Assembly (NCBI GenBank): GCA_022653695.1
Contig: JALCSW010000001.1
Coordinates: forward strand, 425,034-489,033
Direction of reading: 5' to 3'
Origin: Bacilli bacterium
GTDB taxonomy: Bacteria; Bacillota_I; Bacilli_A; RFN20; CAG-826
DNA: 64,000 nucleotides
Below are positions 52,227 through 62,110 of this stretch, piece by piece; the stretch's first letter is position 1; each line of letters begins with the position of its first letter. The notes beneath the pieces are model-generated. The model did no database searches. It was not told where the DNA came from and saw only the letters and a list, made by a program, of their open reading frames with translations. The position numbers and the translations under genes are program-made.

Positions 52227-52272
52227 TAAACGATTTCGCTAAAATTGTAATATCGGCTATTTCGGTTGTCAA
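52227..52272 (-). promoter_or_regulatory. LacI-gene promoter with operator
   Basis: On the minus strand TTGACA (52267-52272), 17 bp, TACAAT (52244-52249). The site TAAACGATTTCG (plus-strand reading, 52227-52238) lies just downstream at the transcription start. This suggests autorepression. Confidence 0.75.
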
Positions 52273-52359
52273 ACCCCCGAACGATAAAAATAAGATTTTA
52301 CCTACCATAATATATATATATTAAAGTTTTTCGAAAAAGATTCATTTGTGTTTCGCGTA

Positions 52360-52388
52360 TTGATTTTACGTAAACGATTTCGTATCAT
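52360..52388 (+). promoter_or_regulatory. Promoter of the cellobiose-phosphorylase-like gene with operator in the spacer
   Basis: TTGATT (52360-52365), 17 bp, TATCAT (52383-52388). The same 12-bp site TAAACGATTTCG occupies 52371-52382, exactly inside the promoter. LacI binding here would block RNA polymerase. Confidence 0.75.
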
Positions 52389-52419
52389 AGAGCCACATCA
52401 AATTTGAAAGCCCTTTTTT

Positions 52420-54840
52420 ATGAAATACGGACACTTCGACGATAAAAACAGAGAATACGTGATCGCGGATCCCCGCACTCCGTCCCCATGGATCAACTAT
52501 TTGGGGCACGACCAGTTTTTCTCGCTCATCTCCAACACTTTAGGTGGCTATAGTTTCTATAAAGACGCAAAACTAAGAAGAATAACCAGGTATCGTTATA
52601 ACAATGTCCCTTCCGACGTGAGCGGGCGTTTCTATTACATAAAAGATGGCGGCGTCGCCTGGAACGTGGGTTACCTTCCGATGAAAACCCCGCTCGACGG
52701 CTATGAGTGCCGCCATGGTCTTGGCTACACGATCGTCGACGCTAAGAAAAACGGGTTGCGGGCCACCGTGACCTGCTTCGTTCCCAATAAGAAAAACGCC
52801 GAAGCCGATAAGTTGGTCCTCATCAACGAAAGCGACGAGGCCAAAGACGTCAAGCTTTTCGCCTGCGCCGAGTTCTGCCTCTATAACGCGGTCGACGACG
52901 CCACCAATTTCCAACGCAACCTCAACATCGCCGAGGTCGAGGTGGACTCCAACTGCGTTTATCACAAAACCGAATACCGCGAAAGGAGAAACCACTTCTC
53001 CTTCTTTTATTGCTCAAAACCCCATGACTCCTTCGACTCCGATCGCGATAGCTTCCTCGGTCTCATGAACGGGTTCGACGATCCTGAGGCCATCAGAAAC
53101 GGCAAGTGCTCCGATTCCATCGCCTCGGGCCTCTATCCTATCGGCGCCCATCAGGTGAACATCCGTCTCCAGCCAGGCGAAAGGAAAGCGTTGGTCTTCA
53201 TCCTTGGCTACGTCGAGAACGAGCCCGAAGAAAAGTTCATCGCGCCGAACCTCATTAACAAAACGAAAGCCTACGAACTGATCGAGTCGCTCGGGACCCC
53301 GGAGAAGTTCGACGGTGAATTCGCTAAGTCCAAAGCCTATTGGGACAAGGCCCTATCCGTCTTCCACGTCAGGACGGGAGACGACAAGTTCGACCGCATG
53401 GCCAACGTCTGGAACCAGTATCAGTGCATGATCACCTATTGCATCTCCCGAAGCGCCTCCTATTACGAGACCGGCACGGGACGGGGCATGGGCTTCCGCG
53501 ACAGTTGCCAGGATCTATTGGGTTTCGTTCACATGATCCCCTCTCTCGCCCGGCAACGCATCATCGACATCGCCTCGATCCAATTCGAGGACGGATCGAC
53601 TTACCATCAATATCAGCCGCTCACGAAGCGCGGCAACGGCGACGTCGGCACCGGCTTCAACGACGACCCCTTGTGGCTCGTGGCCGCCACGGGAGCCTAC
53701 ATCCGCGAAACGGGTGACTATGGGATCCTCAAAGTCCCGACCCCTTTCAATAACGCGATCGGCAGCGAAAAGCCTCTTTATGAGCATCTATGCGCCTCCA
53801 TGAAATTCGTTCTGACCCATCTGGGGCCGCACGGCCTTCCGCTCATCGGGCGGGCCGATTGGAACGACTGCCTTAACCTCAACTGCTTCAGCGAGAAAGA
53901 CGGGGAACCCTTCCAGACCACCTCCAATTTCGAAAGCGGGGTCGCCGAGTCCGTCTTCATCGCCGCGATGTTCATCGTCTACGGCAAGGATTTCGTGGCC
54001 ATCTCTAATAAAATCGGGCGGGCCGAAAACGCCGAAGCGGCCGAGAAAGCCATAGCCAAGATGAACCAAGACGTCAAGACAGCCGGCTGGGACGGGGACT
54101 GGTACCTTCGCGCCTACGATGCCTTTGGCCGAAAAATCGGTTCCAGGGAATGCGAGGAAGGCCGAATTTTCATCGAAACCCAGGGCTTTTGCTCTTTGGC
54201 TGGGATCGGGGAAGAGGACAAGATGCCGGAAAAGGCCTTGGCCTCGACCGAAAAGTACCTCGTGGACGATTACGGGGTCGAATTGGTCTACCCGCCTTTC
54301 ACTCATTATCAAAAAGAACTGGGCGAGATTTCATCCTACCCCCCGGGATACAAGGAAAACGGATCCGTCTTCTGCCATACCAACCCATGGATCACCCTGG
54401 CCTATTGCTCGATCCGCGAGGGCGACAAGGCTTTCGCCATCTATAAGAAAAACGCGCCAGCCTATATCGAGAACGACGCCGAAAAGCACACGACCGAGCC
54501 TTACGTCTATTCGCAAACGATCGCCGGGCGGGCCTCCAAACGTTATGGCCAAGCCAAAAACTCATGGCTCACCGGAACGGCGAGTTGGAGTTTCGTCGCG
54601 TTAAGCCAAGGCATCCTCGGCATCATTCCCGACTATGAAGGGCTTCGCATCGCCCCCGCACTCCCAAGTTCGATGAAGGAAGTCCGTGTGAAACGCGTCT
54701 ATCAGGGCACCGCATACGACATTTCGATCCATAACCACGGGGGCAAATTCGCCAAAATAACCGTGGATGGAAAACCGCTGACGGGCGATGTCATCCCGCC
54801 CAGCGGCAAGAAAAAGGCAACTGTCGACGTTTTGTTATAA
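52420..54840 (+). CDS. GH94 phosphorylase, cellobiose-phosphorylase-like
   Basis: An 806-residue cytoplasmic enzyme that should split a beta-linked disaccharide with phosphate into glucose 1-phosphate and a free sugar. The start MKYGHFDDKNREYVIADPRTPSPWINYLG is close to cellobiose and chitobiose phosphorylases and the length is normal. The ADWNDCLNL motif has D480 and D483, holding the catalytic acid. GRGMGFRDSCQD and YVYSQTIAGRASKRYG are also family features. Its ribosome site is weak (GAAAG). It is divergent from lacI and followed 17 bases later by the importer ATPase. Confidence 0.9.
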   Translation: MKYGHFDDKNREYVIADPRTPSPWINYLGHDQFFSLISNTLGGYSFYKDAKLRRITRYRYNNVPSDVSGRFYYIKDGGVAWNVGYLPMKTPLDGYECRHGLGYTIVDAKKNGLRATVTCFVPNKKNAEADKLVLINESDEAKDVKLFACAEFCLYNAVDDATNFQRNLNIAEVEVDSNCVYHKTEYRERRNHFSFFYCSKPHDSFDSDRDSFLGLMNGFDDPEAIRNGKCSDSIASGLYPIGAHQVNIRLQPGERKALVFILGYVENEPEEKFIAPNLINKTKAYELIESLGTPEKFDGEFAKSKAYWDKALSVFHVRTGDDKFDRMANVWNQYQCMITYCISRSASYYETGTGRGMGFRDSCQDLLGFVHMIPSLARQRIIDIASIQFEDGSTYHQYQPLTKRGNGDVGTGFNDDPLWLVAATGAYIRETGDYGILKVPTPFNNAIGSEKPLYEHLCASMKFVLTHLGPHGLPLIGRADWNDCLNLNCFSEKDGEPFQTTSNFESGVAESVFIAAMFIVYGKDFVAISNKIGRAENAEAAEKAIAKMNQDVKTAGWDGDWYLRAYDAFGRKIGSRECEEGRIFIETQGFCSLAGIGEEDKMPEKALASTEKYLVDDYGVELVYPPFTHYQKELGEISSYPPGYKENGSVFCHTNPWITLAYCSIREGDKAFAIYKKNAPAYIENDAEKHTTEPYVYSQTIAGRASKRYGQAKNSWLTGTASWSFVALSQGILGIIPDYEGLRIAPALPSSMKEVRVKRVYQGTAYDISIHNHGGKFAKITVDGKPLTGDVIPPSGKKKATVDVLL

Positions 54841-54857
54841 ATAAAGGAGGACAGTCT

Positions 54858-56474
54858 ATGAATGATGAAGTGAACAGCGAGGGGAAAATCATCCTCACGT
54901 GCCCCAAGGACGCCTATGTGTCCTTGCAGCACATCGACAAGGTCTATGACAACGGGGTCCAAGCCGTCTTCGACTTCAGCCTCGACGTCAAACAACACGA
55001 GTTCATCGTCTTCGTCGGGCCTTCCGGGTGCGGCAAATCGACGACGCTCCGCATGATCGCCGGGCTTGAGGACATCACCGGCGGCCACTTGTTCATCGAC
55101 CACGAATACGTCAATGACGCGGCCAGCAAAGATCGCAATATCGCGATGGTCTTCCAGAGCTACGCCCTCTATCCCCATATGTCGGTCTACGACAACATGG
55201 CCTTCTCGCTCAAGATCAACAAAGTCCGTCGCCCCATCATGAGCGAGGAATCGCGGACTCAGGTGGACGCCAAGCAAAAAGAGCTGAATGCCCTTTACGC
55301 CCACTACCACAAAGTGATGCGCCACATGGATAATCTCGCGGTCATCAAAAACCAACATCAGAACGCCACGCGGGACCTTAAGTGCGTCAGCGACCCCAAA
55401 AAGGCCGCCAAGTTCCAAAAAAAGGTGGATAGACTTGGTAAGAAACTCGTCGATTACGATGAGACGAAAGCCGCTTATGAGGAGTACCTCGGCAAAATAA
55501 AAAAGGGCACCGACGAGCTGAATGAGATCATCGCCCACGCCAATTACGTCTATGGCGTCGACGAGGAGAGGATCAAGGAACTCCAGGCCAAACTCGAAGA
55601 TGCCGAAAAGATCAACAACGCGACCAAGATCGCCGAGCTTAACGCCCAAATCGAAAAACTTCGGAACACCCCGAGCCGGCTCATGAAGTACACCCACCTT
55701 TCAAAAGAGGAGATCAACCGCCGCATCCACGAAGCGGCCAAAATCCTTCAAATCGAGGATTATCTCGACCGCAAACCAAAGGCCCTCTCCGGCGGCCAGC
55801 GCCAGCGCGTGGCCCTCGGCCGGGCGATCGTCCGCAACCCGAAAGTCTTCCTCATGGACGAGCCGCTCAGCAACCTCGACGCCAAGCTCCGCGTTCAGAT
55901 GCGCACCGAGATCGTCGCGCTCCACAACAAACTGAACGCCACGACCATCTACGTCACCCACGACCAGACCGAGGCCATGACCATGGCGAGTCGAATCGTC
56001 GTCATGCGCGAAGGGCGCATCCAGCAGATCGGCACCCCGATCGAGATCTATCAGCATCCGTCGAATCTCTTCGTGGCCAGTTTCATCGGCAGCCCGAGCA
56101 TGAACTTCTTCGATGCCACATATAGCAAAGGCGTCGTGACGCTAAAAGGCGGGCTTAAGATCAAAGTGCCGGCCAACCTCTACGAGGGGAAAGACATCCC
56201 AAAGAACATCGTCTTCGGCATCCGCCCGGACGACGTCCACCCTTCGACGAGCGATTACGCGAAGGATTACCCCGACAGCGTCATCGAACTCAAAGTCCGT
56301 ACGAGCGAACTCTTGGGTTCCGAATACTTCATCCACAGCGACTACGCGGGCACGGACTTCGTCTCCAAACTCGCCGCCAAGGACATGATCAAAGCCGGGG
56401 ACACCATCAAAATCTGCCTCAATCTCGGCGCCCTCCATATCTTCGACAAGGAAACCGAGAAGACGATCATCTGA
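54858..56474 (+). CDS. msmK: Sugar ABC importer ATPase, MsmK/UgpC type, with coiled-coil insertion
   Basis: A 538-residue CUT1-type ATPase with Walker A GPSGCGKST near residue 54, Q-loop VFQSYALYPHMSV, signature LSGGQRQR at 310-317, Walker [13 protein letters not shown] and switch His in VTHDQTEAM. The TOBE regulatory domain is at the C-terminus. The signature normally lies near residue 135; here about 175 extra residues of charged helix (about 125-295) stand between the Q-loop and it. The rest matches MsmK closely. It lies after the phosphorylase in the LacI regulon and probably powers the importer at 47688-51093. Confidence 0.92.
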   Translation: MNDEVNSEGKIILTCPKDAYVSLQHIDKVYDNGVQAVFDFSLDVKQHEFIVFVGPSGCGKSTTLRMIAGLEDITGGHLFIDHEYVNDAASKDRNIAMVFQSYALYPHMSVYDNMAFSLKINKVRRPIMSEESRTQVDAKQKELNALYAHYHKVMRHMDNLAVIKNQHQNATRDLKCVSDPKKAAKFQKKVDRLGKKLVDYDETKAAYEEYLGKIKKGTDELNEIIAHANYVYGVDEERIKELQAKLEDAEKINNATKIAELNAQIEKLRNTPSRLMKYTHLSKEEINRRIHEAAKILQIEDYLDRKPKALSGGQRQRVALGRAIVRNPKVFLMDEPLSNLDAKLRVQMRTEIVALHNKLNATTIYVTHDQTEAMTMASRIVVMREGRIQQIGTPIEIYQHPSNLFVASFIGSPSMNFFDATYSKGVVTLKGGLKIKVPANLYEGKDIPKNIVFGIRPDDVHPSTSDYAKDYPDSVIELKVRTSELLGSEYFIHSDYAGTDFVSKLAAKDMIKAGDTIKICLNLGALHIFDKETEKTII

Positions 56475-56498
56475 CCGCCCAAAGCCCAAAACGAAACG

Positions 56499-56524
56499 AA
56501 AAGCCGGCCTCAAAACCGGCTTTT
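56499..56524 (+). terminator. Terminator after msmK
   Basis: AAAAGCCGG, an 8-nt loop, CCGGCTTTT; 24 bases after the stop codon. Confidence 0.9.
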
Positions 56525-56584
56525 GTTTCATTTGGGTTGGCTTTTAATCGCATAATAACATGAAGTCAAACAGAGGTACGAACC

Positions 56585-57256
56585 ATGAACTACCACATCG
56601 TCGACATGTCGACCTATTACCGCAAAAGGACATACGAGAGGTTCGCCAAAGGACCCAAATGCTCCATTTCGATGACCTCTCAAATGGACATAAGCCAACT
56701 CCGCGAATGGTGCCGGGAACGCAACGAGAAAATAAACATCGCGATTCTTTATCTCGTGAGCCGGGCCATCAATGCCCGTCCCGATTACCGGATGTTCTAC
56801 GATTTCAAGAAGGACGAGGTCCGTTGCTATGACCGCGTTAACCCCACCCATTACGTCTTCGATCCCAAAACGGAAACCTGCCACACCGTGAATACGCCCT
56901 ACGATCCCGATTATGCCGCTTTCTATAAACGGGCCCTTCGCGACACGGAAGACGCCAAGAAAAGCGACTACGCCGAACCAGCCGAGAAACCGGACTATTT
57001 CAACGCGTCCGTGATGCCGTGGGTCAGTTATGGAAGTTTCTCCATCGAGTTGCCGGATGGGTACCTGTATTTCAACCCCAACGTCAACTGGGGCAGGTTC
57101 TTTGAGAAAGACGGAAAGGTTTTTCTTCCTTTGACGATCAGGCTCAACCACGCGATCGCCGACGGGTATCTGGTCTCCAAGTTCTTCCTTCTTTTTGAAG
57201 AGGGCCTTCAAAATCTTGTCGCCAAAAAGCCGATCCGCTCTTTGGCGAATACTTGA
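56585..57256 (+). CDS. Chloramphenicol-acetyltransferase-like acyltransferase
   Basis: A 223-residue protein of the CAT fold. The catalytic motif HxxxDG is present in LNHAIADGYLVSKFF near residue 190, and the strand PWVSYGSFSIE is typical. CAT proteins use acetyl-CoA; real resistance enzymes and housekeeping relatives cannot be told apart from this sequence. It shows an inserted acidic stretch near 120-140. Stand-alone gene between two terminator-like sites. Confidence 0.82.
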   Translation: MNYHIVDMSTYYRKRTYERFAKGPKCSISMTSQMDISQLREWCRERNEKINIAILYLVSRAINARPDYRMFYDFKKDEVRCYDRVNPTHYVFDPKTETCHTVNTPYDPDYAAFYKRALRDTEDAKKSDYAEPAEKPDYFNASVMPWVSYGSFSIELPDGYLYFNPNVNWGRFFEKDGKVFLPLTIRLNHAIADGYLVSKFFLLFEEGLQNLVAKKPIRSLANT

Positions 57257-57262
57257 GGCATC

Positions 57263-57300
57263 CGCTTAAAAACAACCCTAATTTGCAAGGATTAAGCGCG
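57263..57300. terminator. Weak stem-loop between convergent genes
   Basis: CGCTTAA and TTAAGCG flank a 22-nt loop, with GTTTTG after it on the plus strand. It may end transcription from both sides. Confidence 0.3.
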
Positions 57301-57308
57301 TTTTGCCC

Positions 57309-58151
57309 TTATTTTCGAACGATGACCTGACCCGAACACGGATAGACGGAATCCTCCCGGATGACAAGGCAGGGCCGATCGATCCTGATGGTGCCTTTCA
57401 AGGGATTCTTGATTGAGGAGAGGGTTCCTTTTATCTCAGCGTCCACCTCGCTGTATTCGAAAGCCAAGTCGCAACCTTCCATCGTGCAATCGATGAGCTT
57501 GAGGCCCTTGCAATAACAAAAGGGCTGGCTGCCAACGATGGTGCAGTTGACGAGAGTCAAGTTCTCGCTGTACCAAGCCAGGTATTCCCCTTTGACGATT
57601 GAATCGCGGATCACGCAGTCGCGGCTATGCCAAAAAGCGTCCTTGGTTTCGAGGACGGAACGATCCACCTCGCAGCCTTGGCAATGCTGAAAAGAATACT
57701 TGCCCTTCAAAGTTAAGTCGGTAAAGAAAGAGCCGCTCTCCTCAAAGAAGGGATACTCGCTGTCAAGATGGCAGCCATCCATTTGGATACGCTCGCACTT
57801 CCAGCCAAATTCGGGGCTGACAATCGAGCAGTTCTTAAAAGAGATGTCTTTGGACTCGCGAAGGCACTTGATCGCCTCAATCGGGGTCGAGACGATTTCC
57901 CCATTGTGGCAATACCACAAAGGGGCCCTCGCCTTATCGTCGAAATGACAGCCGCCCATCGAAAAAGAAGAGCAATGCCACAAAGGATAGCGGAGCGAAA
58001 ACAAACAGTTTTCCAAAGTGATGTCGACGCTTTCTTTAAGGGGGCTTTCCCCGTCTTTAAGACCCGCGAAAGTCACGTTAGTCAGTTTGGCGTCCGTGAG
58101 ATTATAGAGCGCCCGTTCCTCGTCAAAGGTTTCCTCAGTGATTTTTTTCAT
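57309..58151 (-). CDS. DUF3737 beta-helix protein
   Basis: A protein of 280 residues built from repeats of about 20 residues rich in Cys, Ser and Asp (such as NVTFAGLKDGE, VDITLENCLF, DISFKNCSIV), the pattern of the DUF3737 right-handed beta-helix family. Its function is not known. The start at 58151 (MKKITEE) is the usual one in the family; ATGs at 58175 and 58187 are in frame but no start has a clear ribosome site. Confidence 0.85.
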   Translation of the reverse strand: MKKITEETFDEERALYNLTDAKLTNVTFAGLKDGESPLKESVDITLENCLFSLRYPLWHCSSFSMGGCHFDDKARAPLWYCHNGEIVSTPIEAIKCLRESKDISFKNCSIVSPEFGWKCERIQMDGCHLDSEYPFFEESGSFFTDLTLKGKYSFQHCQGCEVDRSVLETKDAFWHSRDCVIRDSIVKGEYLAWYSENLTLVNCTIVGSQPFCYCKGLKLIDCTMEGCDLAFEYSEVDAEIKGTLSSIKNPLKGTIRIDRPCLVIREDSVYPCSGQVIVRK

Positions 58152-58230
58152 GGTAAAACGGATTATGAACCTCATTGGCCCATTCATCTACTAATATGCA
58201 AAAAATATAAAATCGAAGCCTAATTTGCGC

Positions 58231-59088
58231 TTATTTCGCTTTCCCGATGCAACCAAAGACCTCGCACTTATGAGCGACGACTTCTTGGATGCCCTTTTTG
58301 CCAGGGCCGATGATTTTCCGCATATCCCAAACGTGGTCGGTCGAAGCGATGATCTCGCGGACGATCTTCTCCCAAGCCTGCTGATTTTCCGTGTTGACGT
58401 TGATTTTGGCGGTGCCGCGCTCGATGGCTTTCTTCAATTGCCAATCGGGAATGCCGCTTCCTCCGTGGAGGACGAGCGGAATCTGGCAAGCCTCATTGAT
58501 TTCCTCCATGCGCTCAAAACCGAGTTTCGGCTCGCCGTGATAAACCCCATGGACGCTTCCCAAGGCGGGGGCCAAAGCGTCGATATGGGTGTCTTTCACC
58601 ATCGTGAGGCACTCCTCCGGGACGGCGTACATGTTTTCGGCCACGACCTCCTCCTCTTTCCCACCGACGCGACCCAATTCGGTTTCGACGCTGACGTCGA
58701 AAGGCTTCGCGTAATCGACGACTTTCTTCGTCTCAGCCACGTTCTCAGCGAACGGTTTTCGCGAAGCGTCGATCATCACCGAGGTGAATCCGGCGTCGAT
58801 GGCAGCTTTGCAAACCTCGAACGAGGCCGCGTGATCCAAATGAATCGCCACCGGGACGGAAATGCCCTGATCCTTGATGTAGGCCTTGACCATCGCGACG
58901 ACGACGTCCCAGCCCCCCATGTACTTGGCGGCCCCTTGGCTCACCCCCAAAATGACCGGGGCTTCCAAAGTTTGGGCCTCATCGAGGATGGCTTGCATCC
59001 ACTCCAGGTTGTTGATGTTGAACTGCCCGACCGCGTAATGCTCCTTCCACGCTTTTTGAAGCATCCCTTTCATGTTGACTAATGGCAT
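58231..59088 (-). CDS. fba: Class II fructose-bisphosphate aldolase
   Basis: A zinc aldolase of 285 residues that splits fructose 1,6-bisphosphate into DHAP and glyceraldehyde 3-phosphate. [14 protein letters not shown], the zinc-binding [20 protein letters not shown] and [28 protein letters not shown] are those of the FbaA group in Firmicutes. It follows a paralogue by 17 bases. It is a core glycolytic enzyme downstream of the sugar phosphates made elsewhere in the window. Confidence 0.95.
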   Translation of the reverse strand: MPLVNMKGMLQKAWKEHYAVGQFNINNLEWMQAILDEAQTLEAPVILGVSQGAAKYMGGWDVVVAMVKAYIKDQGISVPVAIHLDHAASFEVCKAAIDAGFTSVMIDASRKPFAENVAETKKVVDYAKPFDVSVETELGRVGGKEEEVVAENMYAVPEECLTMVKDTHIDALAPALGSVHGVYHGEPKLGFERMEEINEACQIPLVLHGGSGIPDWQLKKAIERGTAKINVNTENQQAWEKIVREIIASTDHVWDMRKIIGPGKKGIQEVVAHKCEVFGCIGKAK

Positions 59089-59105
59089 ATCTATTACTTC
59101 CTTTC

Positions 59106-59951
59106 TTAATCCTTTTTGTCGATCGTCTCGAAAATGCGTTTGGCGGCCTTTTTAAAAGCCTCGCGCCCCGCCCGAAGATATTTCTTTGGGTCCACGACGT
59201 CGGGGTCTTCCGCCAAACGCTCCATCACGGCGCGCGAGAAAGAGTCCCGAAGCTTCGTGCAGAAGTTGAAGCGGGATATCCCTAACCTGATGCACTCGCG
59301 GATGACCTCGCCACGAAGCCCATCAGCCCCGTGGAGGACAAGCGGAACATCGACTTCTTTTCTTATGGACCTCATAACGCCGAAATTGATGTCCGGCCCG
59401 CATTCATGGGAGCCATGGTTGCCGCCAATTGAGACGGCAAGGGAATCCACGCCGGTTTTGCTGAGGAAGTCTTTCGCCAAGGCGGGGTCCCCTAGAAGGC
59501 TTTCCTTTTCGCCGTCAAGGCCTTTTTCGTCTCCGCCATAGCCGAGTTTCGCCTCGACGGCGGCCCCATACGGCTGGCACATCTCGACGACGCGTTCCGT
59601 GATGTTGACGTTGCTCTCATAGGAATAGGAAGAGCCGTCATACATGATGGAGTTGAACCCAGCCCTCAGGCAACTCTCGACCGTCTCGAGTCTCGTAGCG
59701 TGGTCAAGATGGATTCCGTAGCGGACCTCAAGCGGAGCGGCGACGGCGCGGATCATGGCCACGAAGGTCGCCGGGGTGGCATAGGACAAAGTCCGCTCGC
59801 TCACGGCGACGAGCACCGGATCGGAGGATTCCGCGGCGGCTTCCAAAAGAGCTTGGACGGTCTCCATATTCTCGACGTTGATGCTGACGAGGGCCTTTTT
59901 GGCCTTCCGCGTTTCTTTCAGCAGCGTTTGCGCGCTGACGAGTTCACCCAT
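59106..59951 (-). CDS. Second class II aldolase-like protein
   Basis: A 281-residue paralogue of Fba with the zinc site [25 protein letters not shown] and SIGGNHGSH, and [29 protein letters not shown]. The usual GGSG phosphate loop is GADG, and the sequence is more like the GatY/KbaY and fructose-bisphosphate aldolase relatives than FbaA. It may act on tagatose- or another ketose-phosphate. It lies between the RDD gene and fba in the same orientation. Confidence 0.85.
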   Translation of the reverse strand: MGELVSAQTLLKETRKAKKALVSINVENMETVQALLEAAAESSDPVLVAVSERTLSYATPATFVAMIRAVAAPLEVRYGIHLDHATRLETVESCLRAGFNSIMYDGSSYSYESNVNITERVVEMCQPYGAAVEAKLGYGGDEKGLDGEKESLLGDPALAKDFLSKTGVDSLAVSIGGNHGSHECGPDINFGVMRSIRKEVDVPLVLHGADGLRGEVIRECIRLGISRFNFCTKLRDSFSRAVMERLAEDPDVVDPKKYLRAGREAFKKAAKRIFETIDKKD

Positions 59952-59953
59952 GG

Positions 59954-60835
59954 TTAGCGCCCTCCTTGGTGCCTTTCTTTTTCCAGTTCTTTCAACCGCT
60001 TTTCATTGATCTTCCGTTGCCTTTCTTTTTCAAGGAGGCGCTCCGCTTTGCTAGGATAGGGCGCGCGATTGACGAGACGGGTCTCCACAAGGCGAGAAGC
60101 GCTGCACAAACCGGACAAAGTGATGCGGCTCGGGATCGCCAAAATCATGATGAGGTTGGCCAGGGGGATGACGAGAAGGGACCAGTAATTGAGAAGCACC
60201 TTGAAACCGAACAGCTCAACGAGGAAGATAACCCCGAAACGGATCAGGATTTTGTATCCTTTCACCGGACGATCGTCGCTCGTGTTGACGCGCGAGGCCC
60301 CAAGAAGGAACCCGGACACGGTCTTCCGGTCTTTGTTCAAGAGAGGGACGGCCAACTCAAAAGCCATCGCGGGGATGAGGTAGGAGAGCATGTCGAAGAA
60401 GAGATACCACTTCTGAAATTCGCTATAGGCGGTCACGTAAGCGGCGTCGGCCTTCACTTCGCTCACCAGACCGTTATAGGCGTCGAAGTACTCGTCGTAG
60501 GCCTCCTCTTCGGTAAGCGAAGGGTCGTTGGACCGGAGATCGGCCACGTATTTCCCGTCGTCCATCTCGTAGAATCCGAAGTTGGCCTCGTTGGTGTAGT
60601 AAGGATAGCCGTGCCCTTCGCAATGAAGGGCGTAGGTGGCGTTGATGTCGCCGATCGCCATGGCGGAGACGTTCTTGATGATCGGGGTGGCCGCCAAAAA
60701 GAAAATAAGGCAATAAACGCCGATAAGAAGCCCGAAATCGATGAAGAAAGCGGCAATGCGACGACCAAGGCCGATTTTTTTGGCTTTGGCCTTCGCATTG
60801 TACAAGCGAGCTAGGTCTTCATCCGAATTGGGCAT
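59954..60835 (-). CDS. RDD-family membrane protein
   Basis: A 293-residue protein. The RDD motif region is GLGRRIAAFFIDFGLLIGVYCLIFF near residue 23, then a polar extracellular segment (about 60-130) and two further hydrophobic regions. The Lys/Glu-rich C-terminal tail (KERQRKINEKRLKELEKER) is cytoplasmic. RDD proteins are often ion or solute exchangers or assembly factors, but most are uncharacterised. The ATG at 60835 overlaps the ATPase stop (TGATG); a GTG at 60838 is possible. Confidence 0.82.
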   Translation of the reverse strand: MPNSDEDLARLYNAKAKAKKIGLGRRIAAFFIDFGLLIGVYCLIFFLAATPIIKNVSAMAIGDINATYALHCEGHGYPYYTNEANFGFYEMDDGKYVADLRSNDPSLTEEEAYDEYFDAYNGLVSEVKADAAYVTAYSEFQKWYLFFDMLSYLIPAMAFELAVPLLNKDRKTVSGFLLGASRVNTSDDRPVKGYKILIRFGVIFLVELFGFKVLLNYWSLLVIPLANLIMILAIPSRITLSGLCSASRLVETRLVNRAPYPSKAERLLEKERQRKINEKRLKELEKERHQGGR

Positions 60836-62109
60836 CACTTTTTGTCCACGCTGATGATTCTGAGGGTTCCGTTGCCGATCTTTTTCGTGCTCTTGCCATC
60901 ATATAGCAAGATCCCATCGCCCTCGAAAGCGACTTCGATCGGGGTATCGACCTTGTAGTCAATGATGCCGAAGACGACGGAGGTTATCGGGGTATCGCCC
61001 AAAATGAACTTGACGGTGGTTTCCATGCCCGAAGGCAAGGAACTGTAGACTTTGACGGGAATCCCGCCTTCTTTCACGAGTTTTATAAACTCCGGACGGA
61101 TGCCGAGAACGAACGGTTTGTTGATCCGATCGAGAATGGAGTTGCCCTTTGCCTTGACGAAAACCTTTTCCTCTTTCTTTTTGCGTTGGAAGATCCCTTT
61201 TTTCTTTGGTTCGGCCACAACCGTGGCCGCAGGAGCCGGAACGGCTTCGGGCACGCTAGGCTTCGTATCCGAAAGCGTGACATCCTCCGAAGCCTCGAAT
61301 TCCGCTTTGACGCCATGGAAACTGAGCTCGATCTTGCGCTTGCTCACCTGCCTAGCGTCGCACTGGATGAAATTCATGGACGGGTTGCCGACGAAATCGG
61401 CGACGAAAAGGTTGCTCGGCTCGCGATAGATGTCAAGAGGGGGCTCATATTGCTGCAGATTGCCTTCGCGGATCAGGCAAACCTGAGTGGCGAGGGTCAT
61501 GGCTTCAAGTTGATCGTGCGTTACGTAAACGAACGTGCTGTTGTTGGACTGATGAAGGCGTTTGAGCTCGCTGCGCATCTCCAAACGCAGCTTCGCGTCG
61601 AGGTTACTGAGCGGCTCGTCCATGAGGAGCACGGTCGGACGCGGCGCCAGCGTGCGGGCGATGGCGACGCGCTGCTGCTGGCCGCCGGAAAGCTCGTTCG
61701 GGTAACGTCCGTCGAACTGCTCGATGTCCATCATCTTCAGCAATTCGGAGATTCGGGCGTCGATGTCCTCTTTTTTCCATTTAAGGTTCTCAAGCCCGAA
61801 AGCGATGTTCTGCCGAACCGTCATGTGGGGCCAAAGGGCATAGTTCTGGAACAGAAAGCCGATGTCGCGTTTGCCTGGGGAGACGTTGATTCCGGAGTCG
61901 CTGTCAAAGACGACCTTCCCCCCGATGGAGATACGACCGCTGGTGGGCGTTTCAAGACCGGCTATCATGCGGAGCGTCGTGGTTTTGCCGCAGCCCGAGG
62001 GCCCAAGCAAAGTAACGAACGCATGATCGGCGATGGTCATGGAAAGATTGTTCACGCCGACGAATTTGCCCCACTTTTTCGTAACGTTATTCAAGACGAT
62101 CTCTGGCAT
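60835..62109 (-). CDS. ABC importer ATPase, FbpC/PotA type
   Basis: A 424-residue ATPase with Walker [11 protein letters not shown] near 36, Q-loop [12 protein letters not shown], signature LSGGQQQR near 138, Walker [13 protein letters not shown] and VTHDQLEAM. The ATPase core has normal length, unlike the other three ATPases in the window. The C-terminal TOBE domain is interrupted by a low-complexity Pro/Ala/Lys stretch (about 285-335). The start lies one base after the permease stop, so both are one unit. Iron or polyamine uptake is the family role. Confidence 0.9.
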   Translation of the reverse strand: MPEIVLNNVTKKWGKFVGVNNLSMTIADHAFVTLLGPSGCGKTTTLRMIAGLETPTSGRISIGGKVVFDSDSGINVSPGKRDIGFLFQNYALWPHMTVRQNIAFGLENLKWKKEDIDARISELLKMMDIEQFDGRYPNELSGGQQQRVAIARTLAPRPTVLLMDEPLSNLDAKLRLEMRSELKRLHQSNNSTFVYVTHDQLEAMTLATQVCLIREGNLQQYEPPLDIYREPSNLFVADFVGNPSMNFIQCDARQVSKRKIELSFHGVKAEFEASEDVTLSDTKPSVPEAVPAPAATVVAEPKKKGIFQRKKKEEKVFVKAKGNSILDRINKPFVLGIRPEFIKLVKEGGIPVKVYSSLPSGMETTVKFILGDTPITSVVFGIIDYKVDTPIEVAFEGDGILLYDGKSTKKIGNGTLRIISVDKK

Positions 62110-62110
62110 A

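Noticed and set aside
56585-57256. Calling the CAT-like gene a chloramphenicol-resistance gene
   Set aside because: The active motif is present, but CAT-fold relatives with other roles are common and there are no mobile-element signs around it.
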